Origin: Nocardia cerradoensis NBRC 101014
GTDB lineage: Bacteria > Actinomycetota > Actinomycetes > Mycobacteriales > Mycobacteriaceae
Assembly (NCBI RefSeq): GCF_000308535.1
Contig: NZ_BAFW01000228.1
Coordinates: 1 to 36,740 of the forward strand
Length of the DNA: 36,740 nt
Direction of reading: 5' to 3'
The notes under the pieces were generated by a model, which saw only the letters and a program-made list of their open reading frames with translations, was not told the origin of the DNA and did no database searches. The position numbers and the translations under genes are program-made. This document shows, piece after piece, positions 9,001 through 14,677 of this stretch. Position 1 is the stretch's first letter. Each line of letters opens with the position of its first letter.

Positions 9001-11079
9001 GACCATCTCGTCCGGTGAGCGCGTGACGGGACCGTCCACCACCACGAGCCGGCCGCCGGTGACCAGCGCACCGAAGATCTCCCACACCGAATAGTCGAAT
9101 GCGAACGAATGGAACAGCGTCCACACGTCGCCGGCACGGACCCCGATTTCCGCACCGGCGTTCGTCAAGTAGGCGGCGACCGCGCCGTGGGTGATCGCCA
9201 CACCCTTCGGCCACCCCGTCGATCCCGAGGTGTAGATGACATAGGCGAGGTTGCCGGGACGCAGGGGACGCACCCGGTCGGCATCGGTAATCGGTTCGGC
9301 ACTCTCGGTGGCGTCGTCGTCGAACAGCACGACGCGGCCCGCCTCGGGCAGCCGATCGGTCAGGCTCCGGTTCGTCACCACGGCGATCGGTTCGGCGTCG
9401 TTCACCACGTAATCGAGGCGCTCGAGCGGGTGTGCGCGGTCCAGCGGCAGATATCCGGCGCCCGTCTTCACGACAGCCAGTACGGCCACGATCAGATCGA
9501 CATCACGTGGCAGCGCGATCGCCACCAGCGTGTCCGGCCCGGCCCCGAGGGCGATGAGCCTGCGCGCGAACCGGTTGGAGCGCTCGTCGAGTTGGCGATA
9601 GGTCAGCGCGGTCGTCCCGTCGTCGACGGCGATCTCGGACGCCGACGACGCCACCTGCCGCGTGACGAGGTCGGCGAGTGTCGCCGCTGTGGCCGTCCCC
9701 TCGCGGCCCGCGAGTTCGCCGAGCACCCGCCGCTGTTCGGCGGGACCGACCAGCGGGATGTCGACCAGCCGGGCATCGGCGGGCGAGTTCGACATGCGGT
9801 CGAGGAAGTCGACGAAGCGGCCGGTGTGGGCGTCGAGTTCGTCCTGTCCGTACAGGTTGGCGTTGCCGTGCAGTTCGACCGCCAGCGGTGCGCCGGCGCC
9901 CGCGCGGTACATGTTGAACTGCAGGTCGTCCAGCGCTCCGGAGGTCAGCGCGCGGTAATGCCCGATCGCCTCGCCGAGACGGATCTCGGCATCGAAGAAC
10001 AGGATGTTGACGATCGGGCCGAACGAGGTCGCCGCCGCGTCGAGGGCCTCGGACTCGCGGCGCAGGTCCTCGAACCGGTAGAGCTGATGTCGCATGGCCA
10101 GCACCAGTTCGGACACCGATGCGCGGATCAGATCCTCCACCGTGGTCGCCGGATCCACGGTGAATCGGATCGGCACCATATTCGCCAGCATCGCGGCGGC
10201 ATTGCGCAATCGCCTCGTCACCCGCCCGGACACCGGCAGCGACAGGACGACCTCGTCGGTTCCGGTCATGCGCGCGAGGAAGGCGGCGAAAGCGGCCACC
10301 ACCACCTGGGCCGTCGAGGCGTGCAGGTCGTCGGCGAATCGGTCGAGCCGCGCGGTCAGCGCCGAGGGCAACGTGCGCCCGGCGTAGCGGTCGTCCTCAC
10401 TCCACTTGGCGGAGCGCCCGGCCAAACTCGTGGCCGGCGGCAGTCCGGCCGCCTTGTCCAGCCAGTACGCCCGGTCGGTGTCGAATCGCCGGCTCGCCCG
10501 ATAGTCGTGCTCGGCGGCGATGATCTCGGTCAGCCCGGGTGCCGCCAGCGGCGTCGGCGCCCTGCCCTCGATGAGTGCGTTGTAGTGCTCGGCCACGCGG
10601 TTGAGGAGATTGAACGCGCCGTAACCGTCGACCACGAGATGGTGGGCACGCGCGTACCACAGATACCGGTTCTCGCCGATCCGGATGAGTCGCGTCGCGG
10701 TGAGCCGGTCCCGGGCCGGATCGACCGCCTTGGTCCCGTAGTCGCGGCGCATCCAGTCCATCGCCGCCGCGTGCGGGTCCGCGGCGTCGGTGAGATCCAG
10801 CAGCGGCTCGTCGTAGACGATGCTGCGATCCACGTACTGATACGGGCGACCGCCGACCTCGACGACGCGGACGATGAGTGACTCGCTCTCGTGGCCGGCG
10901 TCGTTCACCGCCTTGGCGAAGGCGGCGTAGTCGATATATCCCTCGATCTCGACGTAGTGGGCGATGTTGACGTTCGGTCCGCCGGGGAGGTTGTCCGCCA
11001 GCCACATTCCGTATTGCGCCCGGGAAAGCGGAATCAGATCAGGATTTCGGTCGGCAGGCATGGCTGAATCCGGACTCAT
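1..11079 (-). CDS. Multimodular non-ribosomal peptide synthetase, 3' end beyond left edge
   Basis: One open minus-strand frame runs from the ATG at 11079, preceded by GAGGAGGGG, to the left edge: 3693 codons. Seen by translation: C1 (HHLVVDG near residue 145), A1 (TSGSTGWPKG near 617), T1 (GGNSL near 1015), C2 (HHICCDG near 1200), A2 (TSGSTGEPKG near 1684), T2 (near 2062), C3 (HHISFDG near 2247), A3 (TSGSTGVPKG near 2738), T3 (near 3122), C4 (HHISCDG near 3313), then the first residues of A4 (PLTYRDFADRVHRLARWL). There is no epimerization, methylation or thioesterase domain in view. C1 resembles EntF, whose C domain takes an acyl or aryl group from a separate carrier protein, so this may not be the initiating enzyme. 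By-eye binding-pocket codes are D-Y-W-S-V-S-S-V-F-K (A1), D-A-L-F-V-G-G-I-M-K (A2, resembling Val types) and D-L-W-D-L-I-L-V-S-K (A3). The product is unknown. No MbtH-like gene is visible. Confidence 0.96.
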   Translation of the reverse strand, partial: MSPDSAMPADRNPDLIPLSRAQYGMWLADNLPGGPNVNIAHYVEIEGYIDYAAFAKAVNDAGHESESLIVRVVEVGGRPYQYVDRSIVYDEPLLDLTDAADPHAAAMDWMRRDYGTKAVDPARDRLTATRLIRIGENRYLWYARAHHLVVDGYGAFNLLNRVAEHYNALIEGRAPTPLAAPGLTEIIAAEHDYRASRRFDTDRAYWLDKAAGLPPATSLAGRSAKWSEDDRYAGRTLPSALTARLDRFADDLHASTAQVVVAAFAAFLARMTGTDEVVLSLPVSGRVTRRLRNAAAMLANMVPIRFTVDPATTVEDLIRASVSELVLAMRHQLYRFEDLRRESEALDAAATSFGPIVNILFFDAEIRLGEAIGHYRALTSGALDDLQFNMYRAGAGAPLAVELHGNANLYGQDELDAHTGRFVDFLDRMSNSPADARLVDIPLVGPAEQRRVLGELAGREGTATAATLADLVTRQVASSASEIAVDDGTTALTYRQLDERSNRFARRLIALGAGPDTLVAIALPRDVDLIVAVLAVVKTGAGYLPLDRAHPLERLDYVVNDAEPIAVVTNRSLTDRLPEAGRVVLFDDDATESAEPITDADRVRPLRPGNLAYVIYTSGSTGWPKGVAITHGAVAAYLTNAGAEIGVRAGDVWTLFHSFAFDYSVWEIFGALVTGGRLVVVDGPVTRSPDEMVRLAAREKVSVLSQTPSAFHQFAAARRRYLDAGQPDGELALRLVVLSGEALDPASLSDWYAHNPDLPVLANSYGITETTVFVTYTPLTAERAVPGAPSTIGPPLPGLRVYVLDERLRPVPLGAWGEIYVAGTQLARGYIGRPGLTAGRFVADPFGAPGARLYRSGDIARRNLEGELEYRGRADRQVQLRGFRIELDEIRAALLSHGSVSAAVVVVHLPGTEAARLLAYVVPATGAVCAAEELRTHVRSILPDYMVPAHVVVLDALPLTVNGKVDHRALPEPAPDSAAAYVAPRTAVEETITDVFAEVLGVGRVGVLADFFELGGNSLTATGAAVRIAESTRCELSVRELFEKPTAAQLAAHIDGARRSARPALRPQPRVDPIPLAPAQTRIWLINQIEPESGAYNIPLVLRLSGRLDTAALRAALADVIERHESLRTMYPAVNGEGTQVILPSEDVVAELDVTPRRVSADELDHRIGELVSTGTDVRHRPPIRATLLDTADHGHVLVVVLHHICCDGSSLPPLAADFATAYRARAQGYAPGWQPLPVQYADYSIRQHLLLGDDADPESLAARQLRYWTAQLADMARPLELPADRRRPDRRSLPADVVDTAITAETCAGIEQLARTAKVTTFMVVHAALAVLLARLSGSADITVGTPVAGRGERALEPLIGMFVNTVPLRTRVDDDDTFGDFLRRVEDIDVGALAHSDLPYEQVAEAIEPMSAAAQDPLCRVYLAFDNMDRPTLELAGVTAEVLDPGPQPAKVDLIVTVAENARAAGDLPMRVNYATDVFDRATVEEFAARLHRILESVVRDPGQRVGAVDVLSAGERAALVPASGGGAAAPRVLAELLRVRDPEAVAIVSGGHTVMYGELDARSNQLARVLIEYGIGADDRVALVLSRSVELVVGMWAVAKTGAAFVPVDPRNPAERVAVMLATVRVAVAVTATRDLVPHTTERVVLDDPRTEARITCRSASAVTDRDRIRPCRVSNTAYVVYTSGSTGEPKGVAVTHAGVANFAAEQRDRYRIGDSARVLQVAAPGFDALVLELLMAHPHGATLVVSPPDVFAGEPLAELIRGQRISHAFLTPSVLSTMSPAELGSLRVLVAGGEAVSADTVAAWGPGRRVHNGYGPTETTIMVAISDPLRPGDRVTIGGPIHGVRALVLDERLRPVPVGVTGQLYISGIHLARGYLDRPADTAAAFVAEPFGAAGERMYRTGDLARWTPEHTLEYAGRTDFQVKIRGQRIELGEIEAVLAGHPDVAAAVAVSVATDGGTRLAAYLAPVDDDVDVAAVTSYAARHLPAHMVPESVTVLDSLPLTSVGKVDRAALPEPVFAGARADFVAPRDAAEQLVADLCGAVLGIDRVGAADDFFALGGNSLSATRLVARLSAAFGVEVSLRTVFDAPTVAALAAALRTLDTPGREPLLPQPRPARIPLSPAQARMWFLNQFDTDSALYNIALVVGMSGPLDVAALRATVADVLDRHEALRTVHPDSDTGPHQVIVPVREALPELEPVTVPAAELEARIASTAAAGFDVTRDVAFRIVLLRTAPEEHTLVLVVHHISFDGSSLAPLAADLMTAYEARRRRQAPRWDPLPVQYADYALWQGKRLGTEDDPSAPAAVQVGYWRTALADLPEVLDLPTDRPRPARQSFRGATVSHTLPADLGRALTVLGRSCDATVFMVLHAAYAALLARLSGSDDIAVGTPVAGRGEPGLDRLIGMFVNTLVLRTRIDPGASFRRILEQVRATDLAAFDHADIPFERLVEVLNPPRSTAHAPLTQVGFAFHNIDIPAVRFDGLTVDARTADPSVAKYDLHLNLVDTARRDGEPDGMALEFGYATDLFDESTIRSMIDRFVRLLRAVVDRPDRAIGDIDLLTEQEARELAGRETGGTMAPSSATIAELFAAQAAATPRASAVLDAEDGTRLDYGEFAARVNALARTLIDRGVGPDTVVAVAMHRSVDLLTALYAIHAAGGAYLPVNPEHPLDRVRAVLGAARPRAVLTRRSDEANLPVDLPVWDFAELGGGSLDASPVTDRDRLGPLRPENLAYVIYTSGSTGVPKGVAVSHAAVVNQLCWLREHYRLGDDLMLWRTPVTFDLSVWELFCALTCGAELVIAGPGAGADPAAVARLIADYHVTTADFVPSLLSAFEDVAAGHRFPDLRRVLCIGEPLPADTVRRFRQLSDARLDNLYGPTEAAVSVTAYHVDGIDGGAVPIGTPEPNVLVHVLDSRLHPVPVGVTGELYLSGVQLARGYHRRRDLTAATFVADPLGSAPGSRMYRTGDLVRWDKGGVLSYVGRADDQVKIRGLRIEPGDIEAALLAQDEVSAAVARVYAGRGEQRLIAYVVAPETVDTRRIRRLLLERLPAYMVPSAVIRIDGVPLTANGKVDYRALPIPDPIGQTEYRAPQGIVEQTVAEVFAELLGVPVVGADDDFFDLGGNSLVATRALSRIGATLDAAVPVRMIFEAPTVAELAERITRLRGVPALPAPAPGPRPDRLPLSTAQTRMWFLNQYDPQAPGYIVPLAVRLEGRLDADALTAAVGDVVERHESLRTVYPAVDGVPTQVVLDAAAVVADWDLTPQRTEEHELAGRLAALSTTGFDVSEAVPVRVALYQLSDTVRVVAIAVHHISCDGYSVAPLAADLVAAYRARAGDQPSDRPPLPVQFADYALWQRAVLGSPDDPESPVARDIAYWRTRLAGIPELIELPADRPRPVDQSHRGALIHADIPAELQSRVESLAQRARATTFMVVHAALAVLLSGLSGSEDVTVGVPHAGRGHGVLDDLVGMFVNTLVLRTRVTLDRTFTGLLDAVRRNDIEAFDHATVPFEQLVDALRPARSTAHSPLFQVMLAYQNMVRARVELPDLIAETIDPGDSSAIYDLLFMVTEEHGPAGEPAGMTLRLTYATDLFDAESAQRFADRFVRLLDGLTTDADAPLGELDLLDAAERQLVLKRWNDTGDPMSVGRNLVDGFLEQVQRTPHAPAILPADGDPLTYRDFADRVHRLARWLI

Positions 11080-11883
11080 CGTCTAACCCCTCCTCGAATT
11101 CCGAGACACGGAGCAGCGCACACCCCCACCTGTTTCCATGCGCGGAATTCCCCGTTGCGGTACTCTTGCTTACGAATGCAATTTCATTTGCGATTCCGGC
11201 GAGTGGCCGGATTCCGAGTGGCAGGCTTTCCGAATCGCCGGATTTCCGAATGAACCCGGGCGCGCGTAATCCACGTCGATCACGCGCGGTTCGACGCACA
11301 TGACGTCACCCCAATCGGGGTCGAGAACGATCGACTGTCCGATTGAGGATTTGATGAATACGGTGCGCCCTGCCCTGCGTAGCCGAGGACCCCCTCTCAC
11401 CGAACGTGGCGAGCACTGAGCGACAACTCTTCGCCGTATTATCACGACGTGCCGCCACAAACTGCGGGCGGCCCGAAAGCTCCACTCGCACAAGGCATAT
11501 GAGGGCCCCGTCGAATGGGTCGGAACTACGAGCGATTTGTCCGTATTAAAGTGGAAGGCGTATTGTCGAGCGGGTCGATCCCCCCGCCACGCCACGGTTT
11601 CGGAAGCTGGTGTCGGCATTGTGTCCGACCCGGGGAGACGGCCCCGGCGAGCAATGTTTCACCTCTCCACACGACGACGCCGCGCGGAGTGACCTATTGC
11701 GGTCCACGCTGTGCGGAAAATCGTTGTACCCCACCTAGCCGATACTACTGAACAGCGCCTTTGCTGTCCCGCACTCGCCGTGAAATCCGGCGAACTCCAA
11801 GCATAACCTTCCGATCGGACCGATTCCGAGAAGGACACCGCGGAAGCTTCGCCCGGTGATACCCATACCGGTGAGCGGCGGAT
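11080..11883. other. NRPS upstream leader, no convincing gene
   Basis: About 800 bases of visibly lower GC than the flanking genes. Short open frames exist on both strands, but none has a recognisable product or a good ribosome site. The NRPS ribosome site (GAGGAGGGG) lies at its left edge, so the NRPS promoter is probably here. I see no clear -10/-35 pair and no IdeR-type iron box. Confidence 0.55.
11192..11251. repeat. Cluster of short ATTCCG/TTCCGA repeats upstream of the NRPS
   Basis: GATTCCGGCGAGTGGC (11192-11207) recurs as GATTCCGAGTGGC (11210-11222), the same sequence with three bases removed. TTCCGAAT then occurs twice, at 11228-11235 and 11244-11251, 16 bases apart. The cluster lies about 110-190 bases upstream of the NRPS start. 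A regulator-binding role is inference from position only. Confidence 0.4.
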
Positions 11884-12111
11884 TCACGGCCCGAGGAATA
11901 GCCGTTCGTTCGGCAAACGGTTCTCCGGAAGGCGGCCGTCGATCGTGTCGAGAATGAATTCGATCGTGCACCAGCGCTTGCGCCGCCAGTCCCGGACGAT
12001 ATTGTCCACCGCCGCGGCGGCGGTCCGGTAATCGAAGGCCGTTCCGCCCAGCCAGATACGCATGTGCACATCGTTGTGCACCGCGTACCCTCCGCCGCCG
12101 GGCCTCAGCAC
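11884..12111 (-). CDS. Small hypothetical protein, 75 aa
   Basis: A minus-strand frame starts at GTG 12111 and has the strong third-position G/C of the neighbouring real genes, unlike the surrounding spacer. The product is soluble, with a middle rich in Trp, Arg and Asp (IVRDWRRKRW) and a hydrophilic C-terminus. The frame stays open upstream to a stop near 12255 without another usable start, so an older, longer gene is possible. I do not recognise the family. It sits between the NRPS leader and mftR, on the same strand as both. The start has no clear Shine-Dalgarno sequence. Confidence 0.4.
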   Translation of the reverse strand: MLRPGGGGYAVHNDVHMRIWLGGTAFDYRTAAAAVDNIVRDWRRKRWCTIEFILDTIDGRLPENRLPNERLFLGP

Positions 12112-12291
12112 GGCACCGTGACGGCCGAGGTCGCGCTGCCACAGCGACGCTGCTGCCGATTCTCTGCGTTCATCTTCGTCCCCGAGCGGTAGTGCCGGCC
12201 TGACTTCCGTCCAGCCTTCCTCCCGCGCGGACGATCGGCGACCGTAGAACTACGTACTTTTCCTACGCAGTGCGTTCCTCCGTGACCGTCC

Positions 12292-12939
12292 CTACGTGGT
12301 CGCGGGCTCGGCGCCGAATCCGGAACCCCAGCTCCGCAGCGCGCGGTCGAGGATGTCGGTGAGCTCCTGGTCAGGATGGTCGAGCCAGTGCTCGTATCCC
12401 GCGATCGCGACGCCGAGTGCGCAGTGTCCCGCGACCTGGGCGAGCAGATCGCGCGTGCCGACACCGAGCCGGGCCGCCACGAATTCGGCGACCACGTCGC
12501 GCCACTCCTGATAGCGCAGCGTCGAATGCGCTTGCAGCGCGGGAACTTTCAGGATCAGCTCCATGCGCTTGCGATGCCAGGGCACCTGGGCCGGGTCGAA
12601 GCGATTGAACTCGACCACCACACTGCGGACCGCGTCGGCGACCGGCTGATCGGGCGGGCACCGGTCGAACAGATCGCGCATCGCCTGCAGTTGATCGCTG
12701 AAGTTGCCCCACACGACGTCGTTCTTCGATTCGAAGTAGCGGAAGAAGGTCCGCTTGCTGACACCGACGGCGGCCGCGATGTCCTCGACCGTGGTGTCGT
12801 CGAATCCGCGCTGCTCGAACAACTCGAATGCGACTCGCTCCAACTCGTCCGCGCTGGTAGAGGGCCTGCGACCCGCCCTGGCGCGCGGTGCGACAGGTTT
12901 TTCCGCCGTCACCCCTTCCATTTTGTCACTCGGTGACAT
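12292..12939 (-). CDS. mftR: MftR, TetR-family regulator of the mycofactocin locus
   Basis: A 215-residue TetR-type protein. The N-terminal helix-turn-helix includes TTVEDIAAAVGVSKRTFFRYF, typical of this family, followed by an all-helical ligand domain. Position next to and divergent from mftA is the usual setting of MftR, which in mycobacteria is reported to respond to long-chain acyl-CoA. I chose the ATG at 12939 because GAGG lies nine bases upstream. A GTG at 12954 and an ATG at 12921 are alternatives. The first codons coincide with a perfect palindrome (12924-12938), which suggests repression of its own gene as well as of mftA. Confidence 0.9.
   Translation of the reverse strand: MSPSDKMEGVTAEKPVAPRARAGRRPSTSADELERVAFELFEQRGFDDTTVEDIAAAVGVSKRTFFRYFESKNDVVWGNFSDQLQAMRDLFDRCPPDQPVADAVRSVVVEFNRFDPAQVPWHRKRMELILKVPALQAHSTLRYQEWRDVVAEFVAARLGVGTRDLLAQVAGHCALGVAIAGYEHWLDHPDQELTDILDRALRSWGSGFGAEPATT
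12924..12938. promoter_or_regulatory. Palindromic operator, probable MftR site
   Basis: TGTCACTCGGTGACA has perfect 6-base arms around a 3-base centre. It lies between mftR and mftA and overlaps the likely mftR start codon. It is 51 bases upstream of the mftA ATG. TetR regulators bind palindromes of this kind in divergent spacers, so MftR is the natural candidate. Binding itself is inferred. Confidence 0.6.
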
Positions 12940-12989
12940 TATGCTGTGCCTCACACCCGTTACCCCGATCCCATCCCCTAGGAGCGGTC

Positions 12990-13100
12990 ATGAACGAACC
13001 CATCACCAGCCAGACAGTAGTCCCCGCCGAGGACGCGCTCGTCGAAGACGACCTGCTCGTCGAGGATGTCTCGATCGATGGCATGTGCGGTGTCTACTGA
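12990..13100 (+). CDS. mftA: MftA, mycofactocin precursor peptide
   Basis: A 36-residue peptide ending in IDGMCGVY, the hallmark C-terminus of MftA. The final Val-Tyr is the substrate: MftC oxidatively decarboxylates the Tyr and cross-links it to Val, the first steps toward the redox cofactor mycofactocin. The N-terminal leader is acidic and carries a doubled LVED motif, expected to be the part bound by MftB. AGGAGCGG (12980-12987) is a good ribosome site just ahead of the ATG. The stop lies inside the start region of mftB, so the two are translationally linked. Confidence 0.96.
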   Translation: MNEPITSQTVVPAEDALVEDDLLVEDVSIDGMCGVY

Positions 13101-13395
13101 CGTTTTCGATCCGGCCGGCTCCTATCGGCTCGCGCCCTCGATCTCGCTGCGGCCCGAGCCGTTCGGAGCGCTGGTCTACGACTTCACCACCCGGCGGCTG
13201 TCGTTTCTGAAGACCAAGCAGCTGGTGGCGGTCGTGCAGGGACTGGCCGAACACCCTTCCGCGGCCGCTGCCCTGGCGGCCGCGGGGGTCGCCCACGCCG
13301 AACACCCCCGCTATCTGAGCGCGCTCGCCGGTCTGCTCGAGGCGGGCACCATCACGCCGCGTCCCGCCGGCCCGGACGAACAGGATCACCGATGA
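13090..13395 (+). CDS. mftB: MftB, mycofactocin RiPP recognition (chaperone) protein
   Basis: A 101-residue protein with the MftB signature stretch RPEPFGALVYDFTTRRLSFLK, a PqqD-like RRE fold that binds MftA and presents it to MftC. I chose the GTG at 13090 because it begins right before the conserved region (STDVFDPAGSYRL) and overlaps the end of mftA by 11 bases. In-frame ATGs at 13066 and 13078 would add residues inside mftA. The gene ends in an ATGA overlap with mftC. Confidence 0.93.
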   Translation: MSTDVFDPAGSYRLAPSISLRPEPFGALVYDFTTRRLSFLKTKQLVAVVQGLAEHPSAAAALAAAGVAHAEHPRYLSALAGLLEAGTITPRPAGPDEQDHR

Positions 13396-14579
13396 AGCTG
13401 GTCGAACATTTCAAACACGGTCTCGACGCCCCGATCTGCCTGACCTGGGAACTCACCTACGCCTGCAATCTGGCGTGTGAACACTGCCTGTCCTCGTCGG
13501 GCCGCCGCGACCCGCGCGAACTGTCCACCGCCGAATGCAAGGCGTTCATCGACGAACTCGAACGCATGCAGGTCTTCTACGTCAACATCGGCGGCGGCGA
13601 ACCCACCGTGCGCAGCGACTTCTGGGAACTGCTCGACTACGCGGTCGCCCATCACGTCGGAGTCAAGTTCTCCACCAATGGGATTCGGCTCACCCCCGAA
13701 CGGGCCCGCCGGCTCGCGGCCACCGATTACGTGGACGTGCAGATCTCCATCGACGGCGCCACCGCCGAGGTCAACGACGCGGTGCGCGGACCGGGATCGT
13801 TCGATACCGCGATGCGGGCCATGCAGAATCTGGCCGACGCCGGGTTCGAGAACTTCAAGATCTCGGTCGTGATGACCCGCCACAACGTGGATCAGCTCGA
13901 CGAATTCAAGGCCATCGCCGACCGCTTCGGCGCCCAGCTGCGCATCACCCGGCTGCGCCCGTCCGGACGCGGCGCCGATGTGTGGAACGAGCTGCACCCG
14001 ACCACAGACCAGCAGTTGCAGATCTACGACTGGCTCGTCGCCCACGGCGAGGGCGTCCTGACCGGCGACTCGTTCTTCCACCTCAACGCACTCGGCTCCA
14101 CTCCCATCGCGGGACTGAACCTGTGCGGGGCGGGGCGGGTGGTGTGCTTGGTCGATCCGGTCGGCGACGTGTATGCCTGCCCGTTCGCCATCCACGACGA
14201 ATTCCTCGCCGGCAACGTCCGCGACACCGGCGGATTCGCCGGCGTCTGGCGCACCTCTGATCTGTTCGCGCGATTGCGGCAACCCCAAACCGGTGGCGCC
14301 TGCACCTCGTGCTCGGCCTACGACGCCTGCCAGGGCGGCTGCATGGCCGCGAAGTTCTTCACCGGACTGCCCTTGGACGGTCCCGACCCCGAATGTGTGA
14401 AGGGCAACGCCGAACTCGCCCTCGCCGGAGTCGGCGCCAAACCCCAGCCGGACAAGAACCATTCGCGCACTGCGGCGCCACGACGCACGGTCGCACTCGG
14501 CATCCCCACTCGCAGCCGCGTCACTCCCGGCACTCCTGATCGCGCCTGCGACACCAGCCCGCTCGCCGGGCTCACCTGA
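13392..14579 (+). CDS. mftC: MftC, radical SAM/SPASM mycofactocin maturase
   Basis: 395 residues. The radical SAM cluster motif CNLACEHC gives Cys25, Cys29 and Cys32, followed by GGGEP (68-72) for SAM binding. The C-terminal SPASM domain holds Cys245, 252, 263, 304, 307, 313, 317 and 335, enough for two auxiliary iron-sulfur clusters. The enzyme decarboxylates the terminal Tyr of MftA and forms the Val-Tyr cross-link. The last 55 or so residues are rich in Arg, Pro and Thr and look disordered. It overlaps mftB by four bases. A 98-base gap separates it from mftD. Confidence 0.97.
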   Translation: MKLVEHFKHGLDAPICLTWELTYACNLACEHCLSSSGRRDPRELSTAECKAFIDELERMQVFYVNIGGGEPTVRSDFWELLDYAVAHHVGVKFSTNGIRLTPERARRLAATDYVDVQISIDGATAEVNDAVRGPGSFDTAMRAMQNLADAGFENFKISVVMTRHNVDQLDEFKAIADRFGAQLRITRLRPSGRGADVWNELHPTTDQQLQIYDWLVAHGEGVLTGDSFFHLNALGSTPIAGLNLCGAGRVVCLVDPVGDVYACPFAIHDEFLAGNVRDTGGFAGVWRTSDLFARLRQPQTGGACTSCSAYDACQGGCMAAKFFTGLPLDGPDPECVKGNAELALAGVGAKPQPDKNHSRTAAPRRTVALGIPTRSRVTPGTPDRACDTSPLAGLT

Positions 14580-14677
14580 CAAGACGAAACCAATGGGCAC
14601 CGATCGCCGTCAGCGCGCCGCACCCGCTAGCACCGCATCGGCCGCACGCCCACCTCGACTGCAGCACAAGGATTCTC

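Noticed and set aside
11170..11619. Minus-strand frame of 149 codons in the NRPS leader
   Set aside because: The middle part (SIGQSIVLDPDWGDVMCVEP) looks protein-like, but third-position bias is mixed, there is no ribosome site and no recognised family. It is kept as leader.
11735..11760. Possible iron box (ACCTAGCCGATACT region)
   Set aside because: It does not match the TTAGGTTAGGCTAACCTAA pattern well enough on either strand.
13386..14600. Minus-strand frame of 404 codons over mftC
   Set aside because: It is antisense to a complete radical SAM/SPASM protein and has no recognisable product.
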